NCBI GenBank assembly: GCA_922989275.2
Contig: OV277872.1
Location: 29,776,119 to 29,840,118, forward strand
Source of the DNA: Gari tellinella
Taxonomy: Eukaryota; Mollusca; Bivalvia; Cardiida; Psammobiidae
Direction of reading: 5' to 3'
Length of the DNA: 64,000 bases
The notes below the pieces were generated by a model that was not told the origin of the DNA, did no database searches, and saw only the letters and a program-made list of their open reading frames with translations. Position numbers and translations under genes: made by a program. This document shows, in pieces, positions 49,901 through 60,769 of this stretch (positions are counted from its first letter, which is position 1; every line of letters begins with the position of its first letter).

Positions 49901-50725
49901 GCTAAAAATGTTGCCATCTCTAAAATAAGTGATAATGAGAAATATCTACTGAAGATTCATGCACGAATGACAACCAGTCAAGTAGCTAAATGCCTGGGCA
50001 TATCGACGGGATCAGTATATAAGATTTCGAAGAATAAATTAGGAGCTAGCCGTATTGGTGCTAGGTGGATACCCCATTTACTGACGGAGGATCAAATGAG
50101 ATACTGTGTTTCGATTACCCGTAAATTGCTTAAGATGTATCCTAAATTTAATAAAAGAGCATTTTCAAATGTTTGGACTGTCGATAAAGCATGGGTAAAC
50201 TTCTATCAGCCCACCAGAAAATGTAGCAACACAATAAGAAGATTATCCATTGCAAAACGTTTTACAAGTGTGAAGAAGGTCATGTCAATATTCTTTAACA
50301 GTCGCGGTGAGAGTTCATGTAGCGATTCCCCGTAAAAAAACATAAATGGGAAACTCTGCCAACGACAAGTTGTGAAAAGGTTTGAGAAAACCGTAAACAA
50401 GTCTCGGTATACGAGGACTTACCCTGTTGCAGGACAATGCAACAGCAGACACCTCAGCATGAATAATCGCATGTCTGGAGAAGAAATAACTTACACTTTG
50501 CCTGCACCCATTTTTTCACGATATATACTTCCATGCGACTCTTTCTTGTTTCCATGTATGACAAAAACGTTCGAGGGTCGGATATATATATCAAGACACT
50601 TGAAAACAGGCTGTTGGAGCGGCAGTATTGCAGTGTCTTAAGGGTGTACCTAAGAAAGACTACGCCGAAGCTTGCCAGAAATGGATTGTGTATTCGTTCA
50701 AAGGAGGTGTAGTTTTAAGGGATGC
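49901..50725 (+). pseudogene. mariner-family transposase, broken
   Basis: Transposase of a Tc1/mariner-superfamily DNA transposon (cuts and pastes at TA), now inactive. An N-terminal HTH-like part (TTSQVAKCLGISTGSVYKIS) is followed by ARWIPHLLTEDQ, the WVPHLL-type mariner motif, then TVDKAWVNFYQP (first catalytic Asp, GAT 50183). After a stop at 50333 the same frame continues. The second Asp (QDNATADTS, GAC 50433) is in another frame, and the third lies in ILPCDSFLFP (GAC 50537). The two are 104 nt apart, one base short of the 35-codon spacing of D34D mariner. A further frameshift precedes VPKKDYAEACQKW near 50646-50685. At least one stop and two or three frameshifts. Terminal inverted repeats were not found. 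Confidence 0.9.
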
Positions 50726-51094
50726 ACTAATAATTTTAGGGTAAAGCACTGTTCCTCATTGTTTTAGAACCCATGTTGCAATAGATAATGAACGGCCCTC
50801 GTACGTAGGCTCATTACAGAAGATTTGCTAATAAACAACTGCAAATTAAACACAGAGAGCCATCTTGGCACATTATAATGCTGTTTTGGATTTTATAAAA
50901 TGGGTAAGACTGTGTTGCCATGTATAGGTATGTCTTCTATCAGAAAACCATAACAATACATGACAAGCTATTGATTACAGTGTTGTGTGGTTTGTGCGAT
51001 GCAATATACTGCAATAATATTGTTCTCGCTTCTGTTTTACATCAAGACGGGATCGTTTATGTTTGAATCATTTACAGCATTGTATTGGTGCTTA
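50726..51094. other. Unassigned, possible mariner 3' flank
   Basis: Follows the transposase remnant; no terminal repeat recognised. Confidence 0.35.
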
Positions 51095-51557
51095 TACAGT
51101 CGAAAAGACGGTGTTTGTTCCCAATTAACGCGTTTATGCTAAAAAGGTATTAATATTACTTACAGATTGAGGCCAAATCAGGTGCCCGTTTCATAAAAAA
51201 CGTCGCACGATAAAAACGATCGTAAGTCAAAACTTTATAATACATTTAATTTCTTATTTCTCCATCTAATTCTGTCTTGTGACATCTCTTTGGAATCGTC
51301 AGACGATTCAATAGAGATGTCACAATACAGGATATGTTTGAGAAATAAATAATTATTAAGACTTTTTTTAATTTGACTAACGACAACATTTGTCGTACGA
51401 CGTCTATGAAACGGGCATCAGACTCCTAACTGCTTGGCACACAGATGGACATTAATCGTTAGGAGTTTTAATAGAAACACATTTTGCCACATGATTTGCA
51501 TTGTATTTGATTTCCGTTAGCGTTTAAATTGACAAAATAATATAAATCTCCTCTGTT
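51095..51557 (-). mobile_element. MITE-A split by MITE-L
   Basis: TACAGTCGAAAAGACGGTGT, CCAATTAACGCGTTTATGC, TTGAGGCCAAATCAGGTG up to 51183. Resumes ATCAGACTCCTAACTGCTTG at 51417, then GATTTCCGTTAGCGTTTAAA and TCTCCTCTG. Confidence 0.82.
51184..51416. mobile_element. MITE-L, nested in the hairpin of a MITE-A
   Basis: 233 bp with inverted ends GCCCGTTTCATAAA and TCTATGAAACGGGC; subterminal ACGTCGCACGATAAAAACGA and CATTTGTCGTACGACG; a central perfect hairpin near 51274-51325 (TTGTGACATCTC, GAATCGTCAGACGATTC, GAGATGTCACAA). Confidence 0.88.
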
Positions 51558-51870
51558 GGTAGTACGTTCGTGTTTGTAAGCAATGATATGGTGTGTGAAT
51601 ATTATGTCCCAGACAGCGAGAACATTTAAAAGACAGGAAATGGCCATAAACACAAATTTTACGATGGGGAAAAATGAGTGTTCCGTTTAGGGGCCACTTA
51701 ACGCAACAACAATGCAGTTGCTCATGGAAAATGACAATCGTTTGGAAGTATAGACGATTTCATTTTATTCTGAATGTTAGCCAGGCATCAGCATGGTCCA
51801 GTCATCGATTTGCTTATCCACCCATGTCTAAGATACTCACGCATTTGCTAAAATAAATTGCGTCTCTTAT
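51558..51870. other. Unassigned stretch
   Basis: No element or coding sequence recognised. Confidence 0.4.
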
Positions 51871-51955
51871 GTACATCGAAGAAGACGTTATACGTTATAA
51901 TTTCCCGTTGTAACGACAACGAAACGCAATGCACTAGAAAGGGGAATAGTTTTTA
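51871..51955 (+). mobile_element. MITE-A left fragment
   Basis: TACATCGAAGAAGACGTTAT, TTTCCCGTTGTAACGACAAC, GAAACGCAATGCACTAGAAA, then lost. Confidence 0.65.
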
Positions 51956-52284
51956 TTTTGAGCAGGACCAAGGGATCAAACTGCCTGGATCCCACTCGGG
52001 GATGCTACACTCCATAAGTTCGTATAGCTTAGGGGAAGGCATACAACAAGAACATAACACTCGATGTCTTATTTTGATTTACAACAAATATCTCTTTATA
52101 CTTATCTTACAAGAATCAGCACACAATTAGCTGCATATCTCCAGAGCAGAACGTCGCCCGCAAAGTGTCAAGGCAGACGTTTAGATGGGCAAAGGTTTGT
52201 CCTGATAAGTAAGTTGTTATCTTGTGTCCGTTTCATAAAGCTTCGTTCGACAAAAACGGTCGTAAGTCAAAACTTTAAAAGAAA

Positions 52285-54195
52285 CTTCAAAATCCTTCCA
52301 AACCTGAATCCCTGACTCTTTCAAGGAAAATAAACAAAATCATTCACCCTACATTGTTAATGCTAAATGAAGAAATATATAAAGTCTCATAAGCACCTAG
52401 GAGTCCTTCTCTCAAATAATGGTAAATAACTAGGGATGTCAACGGATACCAAAATCACTATTCGGATATCCGTATGAGTATCCGGATAGTATTCGGATAT
52501 TCGCATCCATTCAAATCACATGGAAAATACCGACGACATTTTTTGTTGTTGATTATTCAAAAGTAAATTAAATCTGCACGTATATAGTCTGCACGTATCA
52601 AATAATTTGTATATATACCGTAATAAAGTTTCTTTGTGGAACAATTACTATCTTGTTTAATTTCATACCTATTACACGTCGATTCCTATTATTATGATAA
52701 TTAGTTGCACGCGCTAGCTAATCATGTTAACCTTACATGTATTACACATGTGTAGTTTACCGTCGCTGTGTTTGTGCAGCTTCCGGGCCAGTATAAAACA
52801 GCCATTAAACTTCAAACAATGAACTTGTTAACTTAGTCTACTTTTTTGTGAAATACGTGCAGATTTAATTCACCAATCTTTATAATCGGATATAAAAAGG
52901 TCTAGCATCACTCTTGATTTAGAATTGGGACTTGATATGTTTAGGCCTTTAATAACTTGTTGTCGAATTGCTTATGAAATTACGTAATATGGCTGTAAGC
53001 TTTCACACAGAGGAGTGACACCTCCGAGAATTCATCAGAACTTAAAACAATATCAACTGAAATTGGACAAGAAAAATAATAATAAACGACATAGATCTAC
53101 TTATTTTAACATTTTACTGACATATCTATCAAATTATCTTAAATAGTTCTAAAACTAAAGTTTTATAAGCATAACCCAATTAGCACTAAGTCAAGCTCCT
53201 AATACCTCATTAGTGACTTGTGATAATTGCCCCCAGACAATGCGACCCATGCAGCCCTGCTGATCCAGGCAAACTGTGATAGCCGTTATCAAAACAATGA
53301 CCTTTAATCCGCGACAAGAACACCATAACAATTACACACATGTTGTTTTAACTGATGTCAAAGGCCAGTATAGGGCGATGTTTGCAAACTCCGAACACAA
53401 TTTTACCGCTATGTTACAATAGGGGATCATGGGTAATTGCACTGGTTATGTAACAGTTTGATCGCTACCTGTATCTTCAGGCAGACAATGAAATAATCGT
53501 CAACGCTTGCGGTAGTATTGGAATTTGAATGGGTTGGTGTCGTAATTTAAATCAAATAAGTTGAAAAAAAGAGAAATTAAAAAAAAAAAGTTCGTCCAGA
53601 GCTATTCGGATACCGAATTAATATCCGGATATTCGGTGCTATCCGAATATCCGAATATCCGTTGACATCCCTATTTAAAATAACACGTCCACATAGAATA
53701 TATTACAAGCAAAGCTTGGATTAGGTTAAATAATATTATGCGAAATTTTAAAATATAAGCTTGATAGAAGATCTTTGGAAACCATATACAAAGCTTTATA
53801 GACCCGTACTTGAATAATATGCTGATGTTGTATGGGGGAATTGTACACAGGATGCAAAAGACGAATTAGACAAAGTACAGAGTGAAGCAGCCATAATAGT
53901 CACTGGAACTACTAAACTTGGCTCAATTGATAACCTGTATAACGAAATCGGCTGGGATAGGCTTGAAAAAAAACAACCTAATATATATCCTCTTTAGTAC
54001 CTCCGCTGGCCAGCGATGCCTCTATATATCGACTTAGAAATTCAGATAGTACGATATCCCTCTGCCGAACGCAACTATACTCCACTTCTTTTCTTCCGAC
54101 TGCCGTGCAGATGTGGAATTCTCTCTCAACTAATTCTCGTAATTCTGTTTCTATTGCGTCTTTAAAGAACTCTATCAGATCTGACGTTGAATAAT
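52285..54195 (+). pseudogene. Non-LTR retrotransposon ORF2 C-terminus, split by a hAT-like element
   Basis: 5' part (to 52430): LTLSRKINKIIHPTLL and SHKHLGVLLSNNGK, the LG(V/L).(L/I)S..G motif of the RT palm/thumb. 3' part (from 53674): LWKPYTKLYRPVLEYADVVW, KDELDKVQSEAAIIVTGTTK, LYNEIGWDRLE, then after a frame change LRNSDSTISLCRTQLYSTS, MWNSLSTNSRNSVSIASLK and a stop near 54193. The same tail type as 15624 but a different family (EAA.IVTGTTK). Several stops and frameshifts; inactive. The upstream RT and endonuclease are absent. Confidence 0.88.
52431..53673. mobile_element. hAT-like element, 1243 bp, non-autonomous
   Basis: The ends are exact 18-bp inverted repeats, TAGGGATGTCAACGGATA. Subterminal zones are full of CGGATATCCG/ATTCGGATAT steps on both sides. 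No transposase frame. The flanks share AAATAAC (52424-52430 and 53678-53684), not a clean 8-bp duplication. It interrupts the LINE coding sequence after SNNGK. Confidence 0.88.
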
Positions 54196-54265
54196 AATAG
54201 ATACTTTATAATCTGACTTAAGACAATATTAAATATTTTGCCGTACGAAACTTTATGAAACGGGC

Positions 54266-54454
54266 CCCTGGTTGTCACGTGATGCCAAATCTTACCTGAA
54301 AGGTCTCTGCACCATACTAGCTACACTCTCTTGGACACATATTTCAAAGTTCTCAACATTGATCCGACCAGCTGGTTCGTCACTATTTCGTATTTCCATT
54401 ACATGTATATATACTTGTATGTTAATGGAAACACATCCAGTAAGCGGCTAGCAT
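54266..54454. other. Unassigned spacer
   Basis: No element recognised between L and MITE-I. Confidence 0.35.
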
Positions 54455-54704
54455 TTACTCATTGAGCCCTAGTGACGCATATATGCGTACTCTACCAAAA
54501 GTGTACATGTGAAGAGTACACTTGTCTTATGCAAACAGTGAAGTCCCTGACTAAAGGGCTCCTACAGGAGCCCTCTAATCAGGGACTTCACTGTTTGTCA
54601 TTGTGTAATATATTATAGAAAAACAACCCTAAATATTCTAAAATGGACCAGTCTTTATTGTAAACTGGAATCATCCATTGAAAATCTCAGGGGATAATGA
54701 GTTA
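54455..54704. mobile_element. MITE-I, best copy
   Basis: TTACTCATTGAGCCCTAGTG to GGGGATAATGAGTTAA, about 250 bp; palindrome GACGCATATATGCGT near 54475; hairpin CAAACAGTGAAGTCCCTGAC and inverse around AAGGGCTCCTACAGGAGCCC. Confidence 0.87.
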
Positions 54705-54894
54705 AAGCACGATTTGGGATTTCACGGTAAACGTTGTAGCTACATACTTGTAAATTCTGTATGTTTTTATTTTAGACCTTCATCTACTATAATTATAATC
54801 TATAATAAAGGTACACGAACTCCGCCAGGAGTTTTGACTGTATAATTAGGACAACCCTGGTAACATAGATGGGACTTTAAATCAAACTACTCTG

Positions 54895-55144
54895 TACAGT
54901 GGAGCAGACGTTATTTATTCCCGTTTACACGCAAACGAAATACAAACGCATTGTAATAAAATGATGAAAAAGACAATTTTTGACAATTCTGAATATTGAG
55001 TTTGACATTGACGGCAAACAGTTTGGAGCCAGATCAGACGCCGGGTTACCCGGCGTCTGATCTGGCTTCAAACCGTTTGCAATGGAAGTTATAGTTTTAG
55101 CGTAAACGCGTGTATTGGGAAAAAATAAGGTTTTCTCCAATGTA
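54895..55144 (+). mobile_element. MITE-A, full length
   Basis: 250 bp; TACAGTGGAGCAGACGTTAT to GTTTTCTCCAATGTA. The mismatch position is CCAGATC/GATCTGG here, so this copy has the fully paired arm. Confidence 0.92.
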
Positions 55145-55329
55145 TATGTTCAATACTGGAAGCGAACATCACGACCTAGTGATCCTGATACAACCCATGG
55201 ACATTAACACTACAGCAGTCCTGTTTAACACGCTGCCTTGTAATTGATTAGGTTAATTATTTACGCTACCGTGATTGTTGGCAAACTAACTGTGTGTCTG
55301 CAGGCAATGTCCTTGTTCTATTTAGTTGT

Positions 55330-55580
55330 TACAGTGGGGAAGACGTCACTCCTACCCTTTATTCACAAAAGAAACGCAACCACGATGCAAAAATAGGCGA
55401 ATAATTACGATGAACATTATCAAGTTTTGCACGATTTGTTATTGAGTGATACGAAGTTTGGAGACTCATCAGACACAAAATTACCTGGCTTCTTAAATGG
55501 CTCCAAATTGTTACCTATGGAAATATTAACTTAAGCAAAAACATGTGTATTGGGAGATAATATAGTATTCTTCACTGCAG
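55330..55580 (+). mobile_element. MITE-A, diverged
   Basis: TACAGTGGGGAAGACGTCAC to GTATTCTTCACTGCA; the hairpin has lost its GC-rich centre (CACAAAATTACCTGGCTTC). Confidence 0.8.
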
Positions 55581-55690
55581 GGCTGCTATAACTTGATCAT
55601 GAAAAATCCTAAGATTTCCGAATTTTCTATTTTTCAGGCCTGTTTACTTAAAACGCATTCTGCTTTACTTTCAACCTGCTTTAATTATTC
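55579..55690. mobile_element. MITE-K left part joined to a core-2 arm
   Basis: CAGGGCTGCTATAACTTGAT, GAAAAATCCTAAGATTTCCG as at 4094, then an F-type arm (AACGCATTCTGCTTTACTTT, CAACCTGCTTTAA). The right K end is missing. Confidence 0.75.
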
Positions 55691-56358
55691 AATTTAATTA
55701 TTGATGAAGCATTAATTTACAAAAATTATAGCTACCCGGATCAGTTTTTCTGAAAAATACAAATGACTGCATAGAGAGCAACACATGTCAATCCTATTAC
55801 ATATAGGGTTACATGTATCTTCAAGTGCTATATTATAACCACTTTAAATGCTAAAATGTGTCCAAATCCATACTGTTCAATCGTCAACAATATATAAAGA
55901 AAATACAATTTTCAAATAATACTTTATCATATAGTATTAATCAAAGGAAGGCAATTCAAGCAAAATGTTTGCATGAGTTTCACCCCTTTGACCTTTAGAA
56001 ACAGAAACTGCCGCGTTCGTCCTTAAACCGAGTGCCAAATGACAGCGCTCCTTCCAACTCTTATCAGTCTACTGTTGTTGTTGATGTTGTTGTTTTTAGT
56101 CAAAAAGAAAAACACATTTTTTTTCAAACCTTTATGGAGTAATTGCATATGTTATCAGACATTCCTGTTCACAACATTCTGACGTTGTGTTGCTTTGTTT
56201 CATTCTGTTACTGTTTTTATATATATGGATAAATAAAACGCAACAACATATTTGGTAAATATTTCTCCTAACAGCAAACTTGAACGTTAGTATGTGTGTG
56301 TCGTTGTTATTTATTTCATTACATGCATATTGGATTACTGTTTTCGGTATTTAATGTA
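55691..56358. other. Unassigned AT-rich stretch
   Basis: Short GTTGTTGTTGATGTTGTTG tract near 56075; nothing else recognised. Confidence 0.45.
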
Positions 56359-56571
56359 TTAACCCTTATCCTGCGGTGATGTCGTCTGCTTCGAAATTGT
56401 CGTCTGCAAAGTTTGTTAATTTTAGAAATGTACATTTTTAAAGTAAATAAACCAAAAGACGAGTGTCAAACAGTTTGGATCCAGATCAGACGCCGCGTTA
56501 CGCGGCGTCTGATCTGGATCTAAACTGTTTGCAAAAATCAATAAAGTCGCGACCAGCAGGCAAAGGGTTAA
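56359..56571 (+). mobile_element. MITE-D, full length (reference copy)
   Basis: TTAACCCTTATCCTGCGGTG to CAGCAGGCAAAGGGTTAA, 213 bp. GTCGTCTGC occurs twice (56382, 56400). Perfect core-1 hairpin (GGATCCAGATCAGACGCCGC and inverse). Confidence 0.94.
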
Positions 56572-56679
56572 ACTCGTTTGATCAAATATCATGCTGCAAT
56601 TCAATAATCAGTATGCATTACATTGCGTCGTTTAAATGGGTAGGTCAACCATTCTCCGGTTGTACAAAGATATGTATAC

Positions 56680-56820
56680 TTGGAACGGGTTTAAAAGTAA
56701 AGCTGAATGCGCCATATATTTACGTGATCTGCCTTACTTTTAGCCGTTTTAAGTTTAAATCTGCCATCTACTAGAGTATGGAAAATGTTTTTATTGGCTG
56801 GAATTACTTCCTGAAGAAGA
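56680..56820 (+). mobile_element. MITE-F fragment
   Basis: GGTTTAAAAGTAAAGCTGAA, TGCGCC, a damaged right arm (CCTTACTTTTAGCCGTTTTA), then CATCTACTAGAGTATGGAAA and ATTACTTCCTGAAGAAG. Confidence 0.62.
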
Positions 56821-56946
56821 TGAAAAATTGTGGAAAGTATTCGAAAGTATCTATACAAAACATGTATGTGCAGGTTTTTGTTATTAGTTAGAATGACTGG
56901 CTGTCATTACTCGATAAATTATGTTCAATATAATGCTAATAGACAT

Positions 56947-57197
56947 GTACAGTTGAGAATCTGTTATTCTTTCCCAATAAACGCGTTTACGCTAAAACTA
57001 TTATTTCTATTGCAAACAGTTTGGAGCCAGATCAGACGCCGGGTAACCCGGCGTCTGATCAGGCTCCAAACTGTTTGCCACCAAAATAAACATGAACTAT
57101 CAGAATTGTCCAAAAGTTGTTCTTTTCTACGTTTTAGTGCTTTGCGTTTGCGTACGTTTGCGTTTAAACGGGAAAGAATAACAGATTCTCCACTGTA
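56947..57197 (-). mobile_element. MITE-A, full length
   Basis: 251 bp near consensus; TACAGTTGAGAATCTG to GATTCTCCACTGTA. Confidence 0.93.
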
Positions 57198-57936
57198 CAA
57201 GTCGTCTGCGAAATACCGGTAAAACATAATATAACATATAAATGATGGCACTATAGAGCATGATCAATTGGTATTTACACATCAACGATCATTAAAGCTC
57301 ATTATTGACACTAATCGTGTATATACTGACGTGTTCCTAGCTGTAAATGCCAAACACTTTATGTCGGATATAAAATGAGGAGACGGGTTCTTACTGCAGG
57401 GATATTCAACATTTGCAAAGCTAATGGGTTCATACCGTATTTAATGGCCAAAAATGATGTCGTTTGTTCCTTATATTTATGTTTTTATTTTCTGTCTTGT
57501 CCATTTAATGTGTATATTGACCAGATTTGTATTCATGTATATAAATATATCATATACCGGCCAAAAAGGTTTGATAGATTTTATCTCGGAAATGTAACCG
57601 TCATTCGATCTCTATTATATTTATGTATGAAAAGAGTCCAAAATACATGTTTCGGAGTTGCTTTACAAATTCAGGCTTTTACCCAGTAAACTGTCTCCGT
57701 GTGCTTAACGAACACATTTAAGACATTAAAAATAAATAATGCAACTTGAATATATATTATTAAAGCATATTTAAAAACAAAATAATTCGCGGGTGTGTAT
57801 TTCAGTCTTGATAACACGTCATAGCAACCGCCAGCTGGTCGTTAAATCGGTTACTCTCCGGCGGAGACTTCGCCCTCTTGCTAACTGGCTGGAACTAGTT
57901 TTGATTTGCAGGTTCAGAGAGAAAAAGAGTGCATAT
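57198..57936. other. Unassigned stretch
   Basis: A 104-codon frame (57375-57689) is Cys/Tyr/Ile-rich with no recognised motif and AT-driven composition; I do not call it a gene. Confidence 0.45.
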
Positions 57937-58199
57937 GTTTAGCAATATCGTCTGCTTAAAATTGTCCTTTGGCATTTTTTTCTCTCAAAGTCAGATAATG
58001 GACATTTTGGCAGAAGAAAAATATAACTACGAGTGGCAATCAGCTTAAATCCAGATCAGATGCCGCGTTACTTGGCGTCTGATCTGGATTTAAACTGTTG
58101 GCAAATGTTAGCCAATTTCCTTTCCTATAACGACTCCCTCCGAAAATAAAGACAGTCTGTGTCTCCCATCGGGTATTGTTGTAGGGAGGGAGCACTGTA
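57937..58199 (-). mobile_element. MITE-B, right end missing
   Basis: Starts inside at AGCAATATCGTCTGCTTAAA; hairpin CCAGATCAGATGCCGCGTTA with inverse; CTCCCATCGGGTATTGTTGT, GGAGGGAGCACTGTA. Confidence 0.83.
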
Positions 58200-58319
58200 A
58201 AATGTTTCAAAATATAATATATGTTTTTAAACAACATTTAAATGAAATGAAATAACTGTTAATTTTTTCCATGTGAACGACAACAACAAAAAACAATCGC
58301 ATAGTAATACGAGAAACCG

Positions 58320-58750
58320 CCAATGTCGGTATGGCCGGATTGTCTGCACTTTTGCTTTGTATATATATAAACATATATATATATATAATATAGTTACCCA
58401 TGGCATGTGATGATGACCTCACTACAACTGTATATGCCAAATTTGGTTGCTGTAGGACTTAAATTTGACTAAAACTGACACTAACAAAAAGGTAAACCAA
58501 GACGCAAACAAAAAGGTTAACCAAGAATTATCTAAGTCATTGGACCTTGAAATCTAGGTCACAGTGACCTAGCTACCCATGGCATGTGATGATGACCTCA
58601 CTACAACTGTACATCCCAAATTTGGTTGCTGTAGGACTTAAACTTTGACTAAAATTGACACTAACAAAAAGGTCAACCAAAGTGAGGACGGACGGACAGA
58701 CGGACGGACGGCATTCGCCAATCTATAGACCGCATTTTCAATCCGGCCAA
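58320..58750. repeat. 179-bp tandem repeat (2 units) with GACG tail and inverted flanks
   Basis: CTACCCATGGCATGTGATGA occurs near 58393 and 58572. AAAAAGGTCAACCAAAGTGA leads into GACGGACGGACAGACGGACG near 58685-58708. GGCCGGATTG (58333) and CAATCCGGCC (58740) bracket the array as inverted repeats. Confidence 0.82.
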
Positions 58751-58778
58751 AAATGAAGAATATCTATTTATGCTTTTC

Positions 58779-58847
58779 GGTGGATTACCACGCAATAGCA
58801 GTGGATTATCACTTGGTAATCCACTGCAGTGGATTATCACCAATCGC
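58779..58847. repeat. GTGGATTAYCAC mini-palindrome cluster
   Basis: Four direct or inverted copies of GTGGATTATCAC/GGTAATCCAC in 70 bp; GTGGATTATCACTTGGTAAT then CCAC is itself a hairpin. Confidence 0.8.
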
Positions 58848-59171
58848 TTTTATAATGAATTTTCCCCGTAGGGCTCCCCAAGAATCGTAGTCAATCGTGT
58901 CTTATCGTTAAATTTCGGCAGTCCGATTTGTCGCGAACTACTCACCGGGAGGGCACGAATCCAAACTCGGGAGCAACGAAGTAATTCGGATGACGTCAAA
59001 TCAATAGATAAGTGACGTCATCGTACGGGAAACTGTTTCGAAAATGTGTTCGATATAAAGTTGGGGCTCAACACGGGGTAAATCATTTACTTTCGCTTTC
59101 TCAATTGTCGAACAATTTCGTTTAAAACGTGGCTTAAAAGCATAAATAAATAGAAAAATTGTACTTTTTTC
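58848..59171. other. Unassigned stretch
   Basis: Mixed composition, no element recognised. Confidence 0.4.
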
Positions 59172-59300
59172 AGTATAAGATCGAATTTAATCCATTTCGT
59201 GAACATCAGACTGTTATATTTTCACCAGTGGCTTCGCCACTCGTGAAAATATAACGTCTGATGTTCACGAAATGGATTAAATTTCTATCTTATACTGAAA
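59172..59300. repeat. Long near-perfect palindrome (arms about 55 bp)
   Basis: CAGTATAAGATCGAATTTAA, CCATTTCGTGAACATCAGAC, TATATTTTCAC pair with the inverse to TTATACTG around GTGGCTTCGCCAC. Similar in design to 33747-33905 but with a different sequence. Confidence 0.92.
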
Positions 59301-59384
59301 TTTTTTTTTATCCTCTATGACATTTTTTTTAAACATTTGGATCTACTATTATTATCCATGTAACAAACATATTATGAACTGATC

Positions 59385-59498
59385 AAAAGACCGGTTACAC
59401 GGCGTCTGATATTGCTCCAAACTGTTTGCAATGAAAATAAAGTTTGAACATAATAATGCGTTGACTGAAAATAAAATACGACGTCTTTTTCTCCGTAC
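59385..59498 (+). mobile_element. MITE-A right half
   Basis: GACCGGTTACACGGCGTCTG, GCTCCAAACTGTTTGCAATG, AATGCGTTGACTG, GACGTCTTTTTCTCCGTAC; starts at the hairpin centre. Confidence 0.75.
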
Positions 59499-59501
59499 AT
59501 G

Positions 59502-59711
59502 TACAATGGAGAACACGTTATTCTTTCCCAATAAAACGCGTTTACACTAAAACTATTAGTTCCAATGCAAACATTTTAAAGCAAAATCAGACTCCACATT
59601 GTTCGTCACTCATTTTAAAATGAATTGTCAAATAGTTGTCATCTTTCACATTTTATGACAACGCGTTTGCGTTTCGTATAAATTGGAAATAATGACGTCT
59701 TCTCCATTGTA
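59502..59711 (-). mobile_element. MITE-A lacking the hairpin centre
   Basis: TACAATGGAGAACACGTTAT to GTCTTCTCCATTGTA, 210 bp; CAAAATCAGACTCCACATTG shows the arms joined with the GC part deleted. Confidence 0.87.
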
Positions 59712-59913
59712 TTCTGCGGGTATGGTATTGCAAATTACAACCACAACAGCAAGTAACAAGCATCTTTATTGCTACAAATTATAGGGCTTACAACGGATAA
59801 CGAATGTGATAATGTTGCATTCTGTCAACAAATGTGTTAATGACATGAAATAATGACGTTAACGTATCCCTCGATCTAACATAATGTTATACGCTGCTGT
59901 CATTCAAATACAT

Positions 59914-60263
59914 TACAATGCTACCTCTCTACAACGGCCCTTCCAACAACGACTCCCTCCTTACAACGACCTTTGTCACAGTTCCCTAGAAAAGACAATC
60001 ATTTCTAACGCTTTTACTGCTGCAATGTCGTCTGCTTAAAGTTGTCGTCTGCTGTTTTACATAATGAACATTTTGACGGAAATAACTTAATGAGGAGTGA
60101 CAAACAGCTTGAATCCAGATCAGACGCCGCGTAACGCGGCGTCTGATCTGGAATCAAGCTGTTTGCAAATGTACGCTAATGTCCCTCCCTATAACGACTC
60201 CCTCCGAACAACGCACATTATTGTTGTTTCCCATTGGATGATTTGTAGAGAGGGAGCACTGTA
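59914..60263 (-). mobile_element. MITE-B, full length
   Basis: TACAATGCTACCTCTCTACA to GAGGGAGCACTGTA, 350 bp; near-perfect hairpin; TCGTCTGCTTAAAGTTGTCG then TCTGC module. Confidence 0.93.
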
Positions 60264-60348
60264 TTAACTTGGGTCTAACACGTCTAACCCATTCATGCAA
60301 ACTGGCTTATTCCATGCGTATATATTGGATACGTCCGTTTTTTATAAC

Positions 60349-60602
60349 TTAACCCTTTCACGATCAAATTTATCGTGTGATTTTTACCCCTTCACCGTTT
60401 CATTGTCGTCTGGTTCAATTTTGTTGTTTGAAATATCGTTTCAAAATTAGATTGAAGGCAGTATATTTGATGTAATTACAAACAAGTGGCAAACAGTTTA
60501 GATTCTGACCAGGTGCCGCGTAAGGCTTATGCTCAAATCTGACCAATCGAATGCCTTAGAACAACTCAGACACAACTCAAATTCTTTACACCCTTGGATC
60601 CT
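60349..60602 (-). mobile_element. MITE-C joined at its hairpin to half of foldback H
   Basis: TTAACCCTTTCACGATCAAA, TTTCATTGTCGTCTGGTTCA, CAGTTTAGATTCTGACCAGG, GCCGCGTAAGG; at about 60526 this changes into GCTCAAATCTGACCAATCGA ... CTTGGATCCTGG, one arm of H. Confidence 0.75.
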
Positions 60603-60769
60603 GGTAGAGTTGTCAATTTTAATTTGAAGGGGTCAATGAGAAAACTAGGATTCAAGTTATAAAGACTCAATAGAATTGCGGATCTTAAATCTCGCGATTT
60701 GAGTTAATATATCGGTATGCTCTAGAGAGACCAATATCATTTTCTAAGCAACATCTCAAAATATGGTTG

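Larger units (their letters stand above)
52228..54265. mobile_element. L-type element or fragment pair enclosing a LINE remnant and a hAT-like element
   Basis: Left CCGTTTCATAAAGCTTCGTT and CGTAAGTCAAAACTTT match the left of MITE-L (51184); right GCCGTACGAAACTTTATGAA then ACGGGC matches its right end. Between them lie a LINE C-terminus and, inside it, a 1.24-kb hAT-like insertion. The LINE is presumed to have inserted into an L copy, or L acquired it; the order between those two is inference. Confidence 0.78.

Noticed and set aside
57375..57689. 104-codon forward frame
   Set aside because: AT-driven composition, no domain, signal peptide or homologous pattern seen, and no repeat-independent support.
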